From Clostridia bacterium (GTDB lineage Bacteria; Bacillota_A; Clostridia; Christensenellales; Aristaeellaceae): a stretch of 40,367 nucleotides of DNA. Below are positions 33,805 through 40,367 of this stretch, piece after piece. The notes beneath the pieces are model-generated. The model saw only the letters and a program-made list of their open reading frames with translations, did not search any database and was not told where the DNA came from. Within the stretch, counting starts at the first letter, position 1; each line of letters opens with the position of its first letter. Position numbers and translations under genes: made by a program. Location of the stretch: positions 1-40,367 of the forward strand of contig JAFXSH010000032.1 of NCBI GenBank assembly GCA_017525805.1. Reading direction: 5' to 3'.

Positions 33805-34968
33805 TTATATGGGCAGTTCCGCTTCCATCAGGCGCAGGCACATCCTGCCGTTGTGGTAGGGGCATTTCCATTCCTCCACCATGGGGCGTTCCGTCAGTTC
33901 GCCGTTTTCGTACACGGACCAGTACCATTCGCCGCCGGGGCGTTTGTCTACGATCAGCCGCTGGATGGCCGTCCATTGGGTGTTCAGCCTGTTCAACCAT
34001 GTATCGTCCCCTGTCAAGGCGTATGCGTTGGCAAAGCCGAGCATGGTTTCCGCCTGCACCCACCAGACGCGAAGCTCATCGTTTACGCCGTTCACGCATT
34101 CGTTTTTGAGCCCTCGATCAGTAAAGGCCCGCTGACATACGCTGTTTGCCAGGTCCAGGCACATGGCCTGATAGGGGGGCCAAGCTTTTTGTGGCAGAAG
34201 CGTGGCGACGGAATCCCACAAAAGCCAGCTGGCTTCGATATCGTGGCCGTAGCTCTGCATATCCAGCAGCGGATGGAATTCTTTGTCGAAAAATACGTCC
34301 AGCCGGCGGCGGTTCATATGATAGATCGTATGCAGAAAGCAGGAAAGGGCTTGCTCCCCGCATCCGCGCAGCCCTTCATCGGGCCAGACGCGGTATAATT
34401 CCGTGTATGCTTCCAGCACATGCAGCAGCGTGTTCATGGTGCGGCCCGCCATGACCCCGTTTTCGCTCAGCTTCTCGTTGCTTTCGGGAGAAAAGTCCGC
34501 ACGGAAGGCTTCGCCATACCCGCCCGCGTCCCGGCATTTGCTTTCAATCAGCCGGTACAATTCGATGGCTTTCTCCAGCGCTTCCCTGCTTCCGGTCAGG
34601 CGGTGATAAGCAGCCAAGCCGTAAATGGCGAAAGCCTGACAGTAGGTGTGCTTGGTGGTGTCCAGGGGTTTCCCGTCATAGGTGACGCTCCAAAATACGC
34701 CGCCGTTTTCCTGATCCTCAAAACGATTGAAAAAAACGTAGGCGTGATCGGCGTATGCCCGCAAAGCATCGTCCTTTAATACGATGGCAGCGGTGGAAAA
34801 GGTCCACAGGACGCGGCTGTTGAGGATGCACCCCTTGAACGCATCAGGCTTGACGCGCAGTTCCTTGTCCACATAGCCGTAAAACCCGCCGAAGTCATCG
34901 TCCCGCAGCTTTTCCCAGAAAGGCAGGATCTTTTCTGTCAGGTGCGCTTTCATTTCATCCTTGAGCAT
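33805..34968 (-). CDS. Cellobiose/mannobiose 2-epimerase (AGE family)
   Basis: Converts the reducing-end glucose or mannose of beta-1,4-disaccharides to its C2 epimer, e.g. mannobiose to mannosyl-glucose. At 387 residues it has the family's usual length and alpha/alpha-barrel pattern. Landmarks are the two catalytic histidines in QSYGHDIEASWLLWD (His242) and EWKCPYHNGRMC (His372), plus VWWVQAETMLGF and GEWYW. These correspond to cellobiose 2-epimerase rather than N-acylglucosamine 2-epimerase. It has its own promoter (35016-35044) as well as possible read-through from the GH67 gene. The phosphorylase that uses its product is the next gene. Confidence 0.94.
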   Translation of the reverse strand: MLKDEMKAHLTEKILPFWEKLRDDDFGGFYGYVDKELRVKPDAFKGCILNSRVLWTFSTAAIVLKDDALRAYADHAYVFFNRFEDQENGGVFWSVTYDGKPLDTTKHTYCQAFAIYGLAAYHRLTGSREALEKAIELYRLIESKCRDAGGYGEAFRADFSPESNEKLSENGVMAGRTMNTLLHVLEAYTELYRVWPDEGLRGCGEQALSCFLHTIYHMNRRRLDVFFDKEFHPLLDMQSYGHDIEASWLLWDSVATLLPQKAWPPYQAMCLDLANSVCQRAFTDRGLKNECVNGVNDELRVWWVQAETMLGFANAYALTGDDTWLNRLNTQWTAIQRLIVDKRPGGEWYWSVYENGELTERPMVEEWKCPYHNGRMCLRLMEAELPI

Positions 34969-35015
34969 TGGCGTTTCCTCCCCAGAATAGTGTCAAAGTG
35001 CTTTATCTGCTGACT

Positions 35016-35044
35016 ATTGTATATGAACCCATAAAGAAAGGCAA
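35016..35044 (-). promoter_or_regulatory. Internal SigA-type promoter before the epimerase gene
   Basis: Minus strand TTGCCT (35044-35039), 17-base spacer, TACAAT (35021-35016). It lies in the 156-base gap after the GH67 gene and would let the epimerase and phosphorylase be made apart from the xylan enzymes. Confidence 0.7.
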
Positions 35045-35124
35045 GGAAAAAGGGATGGCAGCATGGGAGGCTTTAAATGATAAAACTGAAAGACCATGCT
35101 GTATCGGGCGGGGCGAAGGCTACG

Positions 35125-36966
35125 TCAATCGTAGATTTTCCTTCCCTGGGCGTCGGTCACGCCGCAGAAGCGGTGGAAGAAGGTATTGAGGATGTCGCGC
35201 CATTCACGGGCGTTGTTGACCTGGGCTACCATGCGCTCCTGGGCTTCCCGCCTGTCGGGTTCGGGAAGATTCAGTTTTTCCAGTTCCCCGGCCATGGCCT
35301 TTGCCTGTTCGCAGCCCTCGAAATGGTCGTCGTACAGGCGCTGGATCAGGGTGCGGCCATCGCGCATGACGAAATCGTAGGGGAGACGGTGGAAGAACAG
35401 CAGCAGATTATCCGGGCAAGCCTCGGGAGTGGCGTACAGGGCCTTTAAGGCCGGGGGGTACTGGTTCACGTACCCGGTGCCGTTTTCGCTCCGATCGATG
35501 CCCACGGCGTTCCGATCCGCCCGGCTGTAGGTGCCCCAGGCTTGGAACTCATAGCCATAGGGGTTGGGGCCGTAATGGCTGTTGGGGGTGATCATCCAGC
35601 ACATGCCTAAATTGGCGGTGTACTTTTCATACACGGAACGGCTCTTCAGCAGCAGGGCGGTCAGGATGGCAGTCTGGTCGCCCGGTAAACCGTAGGTAAG
35701 TTTTGACCATTGCCGGATGACTGTTTCGGGGTCGCTGTCCGGATTCCAAGCAAAGATACCATAGGCGAACAGGTTCAGGGCCGCGAAGGGATGGCCCGTC
35801 CAGCAATCATCCCGGCCCAAGTTGCTAACCGCCGCGATGGCGGACACCCGTTCCTTGCCCATCTGGTCCAAGGTCTCCCGCCAAAGAGGCGGCATGGCAT
35901 ACAGGTCGATTTGCTGGCCCGTGTATTCCTGGGCCAGCTGATATTCGATAGCAAGGGCCGTGCGCTCCATGCCCAGCAGCAGGGGAGAGAGGGGCTCCCG
36001 CACCTGGAAATCGTAGGGGCCGTGCTTCACCTGCAAGATCACGTTTTCGTCAAAAGCCCCGTCCAAAGGCGTGTAAAGATCGTAAGCGGCCCGGGGCCGG
36101 TCCGTCTTCGTGTCCCGCCAGTCCTGCATGCAGTTGTACACGAAAGCGCGCCACACCAGCTTGCCGCCGAAGGGGCGGATGGCCCGGGCCAGCATGTTGG
36201 CGCCCTCGGCGTGGGTGCGGTTATAAGTATTGGGGCCGGGGCGGTGTTCGCTGTCGGCCTTTACCAGGAAGCCCGCCAAATCGGGCACGGCAGCCCATAC
36301 GCGCTTCGCCGTATCCGCCCACCAGGCTTGTACCCGTTCGTCCAAAGGATCGGCGGTGCCCACGTCCTTGATGGGCTGGGAAAAGTCGATGGACAGCATC
36401 AGCCGCACGCCGAAGGGCCTAAGCAGGGCGGCAAAAGCGGAAACCTCCGGCAGCAGATCATCGATCAAATGCTGGGCGGGCTGGTGCACGTTCACGTTGT
36501 TCAGGCACAGCACGTTGACGCCCACGCTGCCCAGCATGCGCCCAAGCTGGCGGATGCGGTCGGGCTCGTAGGAGAATTTTCCGCCCTCGAACCAAAGGGA
36601 ACGGCCCGCGTAGCCCCGCTCGATGTCGCCGCTCATGTTGTCCCAGCAGTTCAGCATGCGCAGAGCATAATAGGGCGCTTGAACGCCCTGGGGGAGAGGC
36701 GCGCCCGTTTCCAGGGCGAAAATCAGGGCGTACACGCCGTAGAGCAGGCCCGTTTCGCCGCCCCGAACCATATAGCCGGATGCCGTTTTCGTGATTTCAT
36801 AGGCTTCGCCCAGGGAAGCTTCTTTCTGAAAGCGCACGCTTTCCGTTTTTCCGTTAAAATAGGAAGTGGCTTCGATTTCCGCCACCGCCGAGGGGGTGTT
36901 CGCTCCCTCTGGGATGGGGTTAGGCAGCGCCCGCAGCCAGGCCAGCCGATCTTTCCAGGTACTCAT
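35125..36966 (-). CDS. Alpha-glucuronidase GH67
   Basis: Removes (4-O-methyl-)glucuronic acid from the non-reducing end of short xylo-oligosaccharides (aldouronic acids). All three active-site residues known from GH67 are visible: Glu240 in VKADSEHRPGP (general acid), Asp319 in QVKHGPYDFQVREP, and Glu347 in QLAQEYTGQ (bases). Also GYAGRSLWF, NCWDNMSGDIERGYAG and AWNPDSDPE. At 613 residues it is shorter than many family members (near 680-700). The ATG at 36966 has AAGGAGG upstream; the frame is open for another 28 codons, but those overlap the upstream gene. No signal peptide, so it acts inside the cell on imported oligosaccharides. It follows the GH39 gene by 13 bases. Confidence 0.96.
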   Translation of the reverse strand: MSTWKDRLAWLRALPNPIPEGANTPSAVAEIEATSYFNGKTESVRFQKEASLGEAYEITKTASGYMVRGGETGLLYGVYALIFALETGAPLPQGVQAPYYALRMLNCWDNMSGDIERGYAGRSLWFEGGKFSYEPDRIRQLGRMLGSVGVNVLCLNNVNVHQPAQHLIDDLLPEVSAFAALLRPFGVRLMLSIDFSQPIKDVGTADPLDERVQAWWADTAKRVWAAVPDLAGFLVKADSEHRPGPNTYNRTHAEGANMLARAIRPFGGKLVWRAFVYNCMQDWRDTKTDRPRAAYDLYTPLDGAFDENVILQVKHGPYDFQVREPLSPLLLGMERTALAIEYQLAQEYTGQQIDLYAMPPLWRETLDQMGKERVSAIAAVSNLGRDDCWTGHPFAALNLFAYGIFAWNPDSDPETVIRQWSKLTYGLPGDQTAILTALLLKSRSVYEKYTANLGMCWMITPNSHYGPNPYGYEFQAWGTYSRADRNAVGIDRSENGTGYVNQYPPALKALYATPEACPDNLLLFFHRLPYDFVMRDGRTLIQRLYDDHFEGCEQAKAMAGELEKLNLPEPDRREAQERMVAQVNNAREWRDILNTFFHRFCGVTDAQGRKIYD

Positions 36967-36979
36967 GCTTTTTCCCTCC

Positions 36980-38479
36980 TTATCCGCAATAGTAGGAATA
37001 ATCATACCCGAAATCGGATTTTTCTTCGGAAGCAGGCAAGACCTTAACATGCACCACCGCGTTTTTCCCGAGGGTCAGGGAAAGGCGCTTGCCGTTTTCC
37101 GCGTCTTCGGGGATCAGGGTTTCCCGGGCGGGCTTAGCCGCGCCGCGCAGGAAAGAAAGCTGATCCTCGGCCAAATCCGCCGGTTCGCCCATGTCATGCC
37201 AGCACTTTAAGGGATTGCAGCAGGCTTCGTCCACCCGTTCCACCATGGCAACAGCGCGGCCAGCAAGGGGCAAGGTCAAATCGAAGCGCTTTTCTTCTCC
37301 ACCCAGGTTCCACAGCACCGCTTCAAATCCGCCATTCTTTGTTTTCAGGATCAGGGAAGATTCGTCCCGGTAAGCCGCTTCTCCTTGCAATCCGGCGAAA
37401 AACGCGAAGGTCCACAGGGTGGGCTTGGGAATCAGACCGTTGGCCATCATGCCGAAGCCGCCGTGGAAGGGGCGGGAGGGAATGCCCTGCTCCTCGAACA
37501 CGTCCCCGAAGGTCCAGTAGCTGTAGCCCGCCGCCACGTCGCCCAACTGAGCCAGCAGCCCGGCGCACAGGGCGGCGTTGTAATTGGTATCGTGAATGGG
37601 GCAGAAGGGATTATAGCTGGTGTTGAATTCGGTGATATACAGGGGAAGATGCTTGTATTCCGGGAAGGAATCGATGATGCGCCGGGATTCCCGCATTTCG
37701 GCCGCCAAATCCTCCGGCTTGCTCATGGAGTGGTACAGGTAGCGGCCCTTGCGCTCCGGCGTTTGGCCCATGTAGGCGTGGCGGGTGACGAAATCCACAG
37801 GGAGCTGTTCCTCCCGGCAGAAAGCAAGGAAATCGGCGATCCACTGCTGGCTGCCCTCGCCGCCGCAGATGGCGGGGCCGCCCACCCGCATGCCGGGCAG
37901 GACTTCCTTCACCGCCAGGGCCGTGGCCTTGTACAGCTCCAAATACTTGGCCTTGTCGGCGTTTTCCCAGAATCCGGGCAAATTGGGCTCGTTCCAAATT
38001 TCGCAAGGCCAGCTTTCCAGCCGTTCTTTACCGTAGCGTTTCGCCAAATGGGTCAGGGTGGCTTTCACCAGCGCCGTCCATTCGTTCATATCCTTGGGCG
38101 GGGTGGTATGGCCTTTCCAATAAAAGATAGTCTGTTCCCCGGCGGCTAACTTTTCCGGCATGAAGCCCAATTCTAAGAAGGGCTCCAGGCCGTTTTCCAA
38201 ATAAGCGTCCATCACCCGGTCCAGATAGGTGAAGCAGTATTCCTTATACAGCAGATTGCCCTGAAAATCCCGGTGCTCCTGATAAATGCCCATCTGATCG
38301 CTGAACAGGCCATGACCCCGGATGTGCTCAAAATGGCACAGCTTCTGCACGGCGCGAAGCTGATCCTGGTATTCCTTCTGCATGGCTAAATCCAGCCTGC
38401 CGGTGCCCACGCAGTAGCTGGTCAGATTGCTGAACGGGGCCTTGTCGCCCTCCCGGACGGTGATCCGCTTTTCAATCAT
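36980..38479 (-). CDS. GH39 beta-xylosidase
   Basis: Probably cleaves xylose from xylo-oligosaccharides in the cytoplasm (no signal peptide). The 499-residue protein has the GH39 layout: a (beta/alpha)8 barrel followed by a beta domain. Catalytic residues are visible in CEIWNEPNLPGFWE (acid/base Glu164) and YITEFNTSYNP (nucleophile Glu284). Other family motifs are HFEHIRGHGLFSD near 49-61, VTRHAY and YSYWTFGDVFEE. Length and residues match clostridial and Geobacillus XynB enzymes. It overlaps the upstream metallo-hydrolase gene by 8 bases and precedes GH67, so the two xylan enzymes are made together. Confidence 0.95.
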   Translation of the reverse strand: MIEKRITVREGDKAPFSNLTSYCVGTGRLDLAMQKEYQDQLRAVQKLCHFEHIRGHGLFSDQMGIYQEHRDFQGNLLYKEYCFTYLDRVMDAYLENGLEPFLELGFMPEKLAAGEQTIFYWKGHTTPPKDMNEWTALVKATLTHLAKRYGKERLESWPCEIWNEPNLPGFWENADKAKYLELYKATALAVKEVLPGMRVGGPAICGGEGSQQWIADFLAFCREEQLPVDFVTRHAYMGQTPERKGRYLYHSMSKPEDLAAEMRESRRIIDSFPEYKHLPLYITEFNTSYNPFCPIHDTNYNAALCAGLLAQLGDVAAGYSYWTFGDVFEEQGIPSRPFHGGFGMMANGLIPKPTLWTFAFFAGLQGEAAYRDESSLILKTKNGGFEAVLWNLGGEEKRFDLTLPLAGRAVAMVERVDEACCNPLKCWHDMGEPADLAEDQLSFLRGAAKPARETLIPEDAENGKRLSLTLGKNAVVHVKVLPASEEKSDFGYDYSYYCG

Positions 38480-39287
38480 CGCTTTCCGCCTCTTTTCCTA
38501 AATGCTGCTCAAACTTGTCCCGGTCAAATACGAAAATCTGATCCATGGGCAACTGGGCCATGGATGTTCTGACGCCTACCCTCGCGCCTTCGTCCACGGG
38601 CCGGGCGGCTTTCAGGCAGTCGTCCGTCAGGTATTCCATAAACCGATCCAGCTGTACACGGCTGAACAGCGCAAACTGATGGGAGCACAGCACATGTCCG
38701 AAGGGCAGGGTCAGCAATTGCCGCATGTTCCGCCGGTATTCCTGGGCGCAGAGCGCTTCCGGGAAAAACAGCCAGGTGCAGGGGTTCCAGTCATCTCCTG
38801 TGATCAGCAGCGCCCTTTCCGGCACATACACTACCGCCGATCCCGGCGTGTGCCCCGGACAATGGATGATCCGGGCCGTCAGCCCGCCTAAATCGGCTTC
38901 CGCTTCGTCCAGCGCCTCCGGCGCGGGCATATTCGCGGACAAGAAAGCTTCCTCATCAACCACGATGCCCTTTTCCCGTGCGCCGTTCAGCACGTGCCGC
39001 CGCCAGTGTTCATTCGTATACGTCTCGTATACCGGAAAATCCGCCTTCGCCAGCCACACCCGGTCAAACCACCGCGCGCCTAAGGCGTGGTCGTGGTGGC
39101 CATGGGTGAGCATCACAGAAAGGGGCTTGTCCGTCAGCGTCCGCGCGTAGGCCGCCACGTCCTCCAGGCCGTAGCAGGTATCGATCAAAAGCGCCTGATC
39201 ATTGCCGATGAGCAGCGTCATACATACGCCCATGTTGTCCTGGATATGCCATACGCCCGGCAGAATTTCGATGCTTTGAAACGCCAT
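38472..39287 (-). CDS. MBL-fold metallo-hydrolase
   Basis: A 271-residue metallo-beta-lactamase-fold hydrolase, first gene of the glycosidase operon. The zinc-binding THGHHDH motif is at 61-67, followed by HCPGHTPGS and TGDDWNP (third metal ligand Asp), and a late CSHQF histidine. The overall pattern is that of the glyoxalase II/lactonase branch. Substrate unknown; in a glucuronoxylan operon a sugar lactone or an esterified oligosaccharide is a reasonable guess but only a guess. The ATG follows GGAGG. Promoter at 39320-39348. Its end overlaps the GH39 gene, which argues for a role in the same pathway. Confidence 0.88.
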   Translation of the reverse strand: MAFQSIEILPGVWHIQDNMGVCMTLLIGNDQALLIDTCYGLEDVAAYARTLTDKPLSVMLTHGHHDHALGARWFDRVWLAKADFPVYETYTNEHWRRHVLNGAREKGIVVDEEAFLSANMPAPEALDEAEADLGGLTARIIHCPGHTPGSAVVYVPERALLITGDDWNPCTWLFFPEALCAQEYRRNMRQLLTLPFGHVLCSHQFALFSRVQLDRFMEYLTDDCLKAARPVDEGARVGVRTSMAQLPMDQIFVFDRDKFEQHLGKEAESDD

Positions 39288-39319
39288 GCCCTTGCCTCCT
39301 AAGCCTTGGAATCAAAAGC

Positions 39320-39348
39320 ATTCTACCACAATTATCCCGCGTTCGCAA
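39320..39348 (-). promoter_or_regulatory. SigA-type promoter of the glycosidase operon
   Basis: Minus strand TTGCGA (39348-39343), 17-base spacer, TAGAAT (39325-39320) preceded by TGG (extended -10). It lies about 33 bases before the MBL gene start. Confidence 0.75.
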
Positions 39349-39404
39349 GGCGCAGCCCGTGCGCGTTTCTTTGCAGATTTTGCGCGGGTCCAAGTTTTTT
39401 CAGG

Positions 39405-39432
39405 TGGACACAAGCCCGCCCTGTGCCATAAT
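39405..39432 (+). promoter_or_regulatory. Possible promoter of the FIST-GGDEF remnant
   Basis: TGGACA (39405-39410), 16-base spacer, CATAAT (39427-39432). Divergent from the glycosidase promoter. Modest match. Confidence 0.45.
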
Positions 39433-39494
39433 GGGATTAACTGGAACACGGCATATGCATATCATCGACGGCCTTGAAGGAATGGGGATTTTTT

Positions 39495-40137
39495 ATGAAA
39501 CAGATGCTGGTGGAAATCAACCGAAATGCTCCGGCTGCAAGCCAGAAGACGGATATTCTCAAGGAGTATCAAACAGGAAATTAATGGTGGTGCAAAACGG
39601 CGGGGAAAGGCTCCGCAGCGTGGCGCACATCGAGGAGGACGGCTCCTTCTGGTGCACGGTTTCGTCAAAGAGGGCATGAACATCCACTTGACCTACGGCG
39701 ACCCTACTAATATCATCGGGATCGTGAACGAACGCCTGGAAGCGATGCGCAAATTCAAGCCGCAGGTCATTCTGCTCTATTCCTGCGTGGTGCGGAAAAC
39801 CTTCTGGGAGGATTTCGTGGATATGGAGATGAAGCCCTTTGCCAAGCTTTGCAGCACCTGCGGTTTCCATACCTGGGGCGGCGAGAAATTCTTTATCCTG
39901 CTTCCAAAGGTGGACGAAGAAAGAGCCGCCGCTTTCGCGGAAAATCTGAGGCGCACTGTGGATTTGCATGTATCCCCCGCCGTGGGGCACCTGACCATCA
40001 GCCAGGGCGTGATTACCGTTCATGACTATAAGGAACAAAAACAGGTCTATATCCAGGTGGACGACGCGCTGTATAAAGCCAAGAAAGCCGGACGAAACCG
40101 GGTGGAACAGGCCCCGCCGCTTTACGGGGGAGAGTAA
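39495..40137 (+). pseudogene. Decayed FIST-GGDEF signalling protein gene
   Basis: The coding signal is split over three frames. A 29-codon frame (39495-39584) ends TAATG; a 31-codon frame (39584-39679) reads VVQNGGERLRSVAHIEEDG and SFWCTV; the last frame (39676-40137) continues MNIHLTYGDPTNIIG, VILLYSCVVRKTFW and CGFHTWG, which is FIST C-terminal-domain sequence. It then jumps straight into GGEKFFILLP (degenerate GGDEF box) and VDDALYKAKKAGRNRV, the C-terminal part of a GGDEF domain. The break between frames 2 and 3 near 39655-39664 looks like a single lost base. The FIST N-terminal domain and the start of GGDEF are missing. A pseudogene is likely; a sequencing error at the shift cannot be excluded. 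Confidence 0.75.
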
Positions 40138-40138
40138 A

Positions 40139-40174
40139 CAAAAAACCGCCGCGCAAAACACGCGGCAGTTTTTT
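40139..40174. terminator. Bidirectional terminator between the FIST-GGDEF remnant and rplL
   Basis: GCCGCG (40047+100 i.e. 40147-40152) pairs with CGCGGC (40160-40165); an A run at the left and a T run at the right make it usable from both strands. It ends rplL on the minus strand. Confidence 0.85.
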
Positions 40175-40186
40175 TCAAGGGAATGA

Positions 40187-40367
40187 ATTACTTCACTTCG
40201 ACCTTGGCGCCGACTTCGGCGAACATAGCCTTCACCTTTTCGGCTTCTTCCTTGGAAACGCCTTCCTTCAGAGCCTTGGGCAGGCTTTCCACGAAATCCT
40301 TGGCTTCCTTCAGGCCCAGGCCAGAAACGACTTCGCGCACAGCCTTGATGACCTTGATCTTTTCGGA
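40187..40367 (-). CDS. rplL: 50S ribosomal protein L7/L12, 5' end beyond the window
   Basis: C-terminal 59 or so residues of the ribosomal stalk protein; the gene enters from the right edge. The translation holds [20 protein letters not shown], then [20 protein letters not shown], and ends GAKVEVK with a TAA stop at 40189-40187. This is the conserved L7/L12 C-terminal domain that contacts translation factors. The terminator downstream ends the (presumed) rplJ-rplL operon. Confidence 0.97.

Noticed and set aside
32740..34398. A 552-codon open frame on the plus strand
   Set aside because: It lies exactly opposite the GH130 and epimerase genes, has no ribosome binding site, and its His/Gly/Val-rich composition is that of an antisense shadow in GC-rich DNA.
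35710..37047. A 445-codon open frame on the plus strand
   Set aside because: Shadow of the GH67 gene; low-complexity composition.

Overview
The window looks like a piece of chromosome from a plant-fibre-degrading anaerobe of the Clostridia (Bacillota), probably from a gut or rumen. The basis is a SAM-I riboswitch on metK, a T-box leader on an archaeal/eukaryotic-type proS, strong AGGAGG ribosome binding sites, SigA-like promoters with 16-17 bp spacers, and a hemicellulose oligosaccharide locus. Base composition is GC-rich, so long antisense open frames are common and were ignored. No tRNA, rRNA, CRISPR array, transposase or phage gene was seen.

Layout. 1-1049: 5' two-thirds of metK (minus strand) with promoter, SAM-I riboswitch and attenuator. 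1108-7707: a minus-strand operon of a UgpB-like binding protein, two oversized MalF/MalG-type permeases, glycerol kinase and a GNAT acetyltransferase; it encodes no transport ATPase, and the first permease carries an extracytoplasmic beta-sandwich-like domain. 7759-8807: a secreted protein of unknown function. 8847-10603: proS with its T-box leader. 10613-11323: a PHP-domain phosphoesterase. 11346-24064: a long, tightly packed minus-strand operon with a large envelope protein, ABC ATPase, ABC-2 permease, coiled-coil membrane protein, MoxR AAA+ ATPase, DUF58 protein, BatA-like vWA protein, a large double-vWA membrane protein, and sfsA at the end. 24173-25559: a secreted SH3/peptidoglycan-binding protein.

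25866-32536 (plus strand): a complete Opp/Dpp-type ABC transporter (binding protein, two permeases, two ATPases), with a dense cluster of hairpins between the binding-protein and permease genes. It converges on 32608-39287 (minus strand), which encodes an MBL-fold hydrolase, a GH39 beta-xylosidase, a GH67 alpha-glucuronidase, a cellobiose/mannobiose 2-epimerase and a GH130 mannosylglucose phosphorylase. Together these probably form one locus: the peptide-type transporter would import short hemicellulose oligosaccharides, cytoplasmic GH67 and GH39 would strip glucuronic acid and xylose, and epimerase plus phosphorylase would turn mannobiose into mannose-1-phosphate and glucose. 39495-40137 is a decayed FIST-GGDEF gene, and the window ends inside rplL.

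Most likely sources of new biology: the MoxR/DUF58/vWA/ABC envelope operon, the permease with a fused extracytoplasmic domain beside a glycerol kinase, the HxCxH C-terminal domain of the secreted peptidoglycan-binding protein, and the structured intergenic region at 27968-28229.
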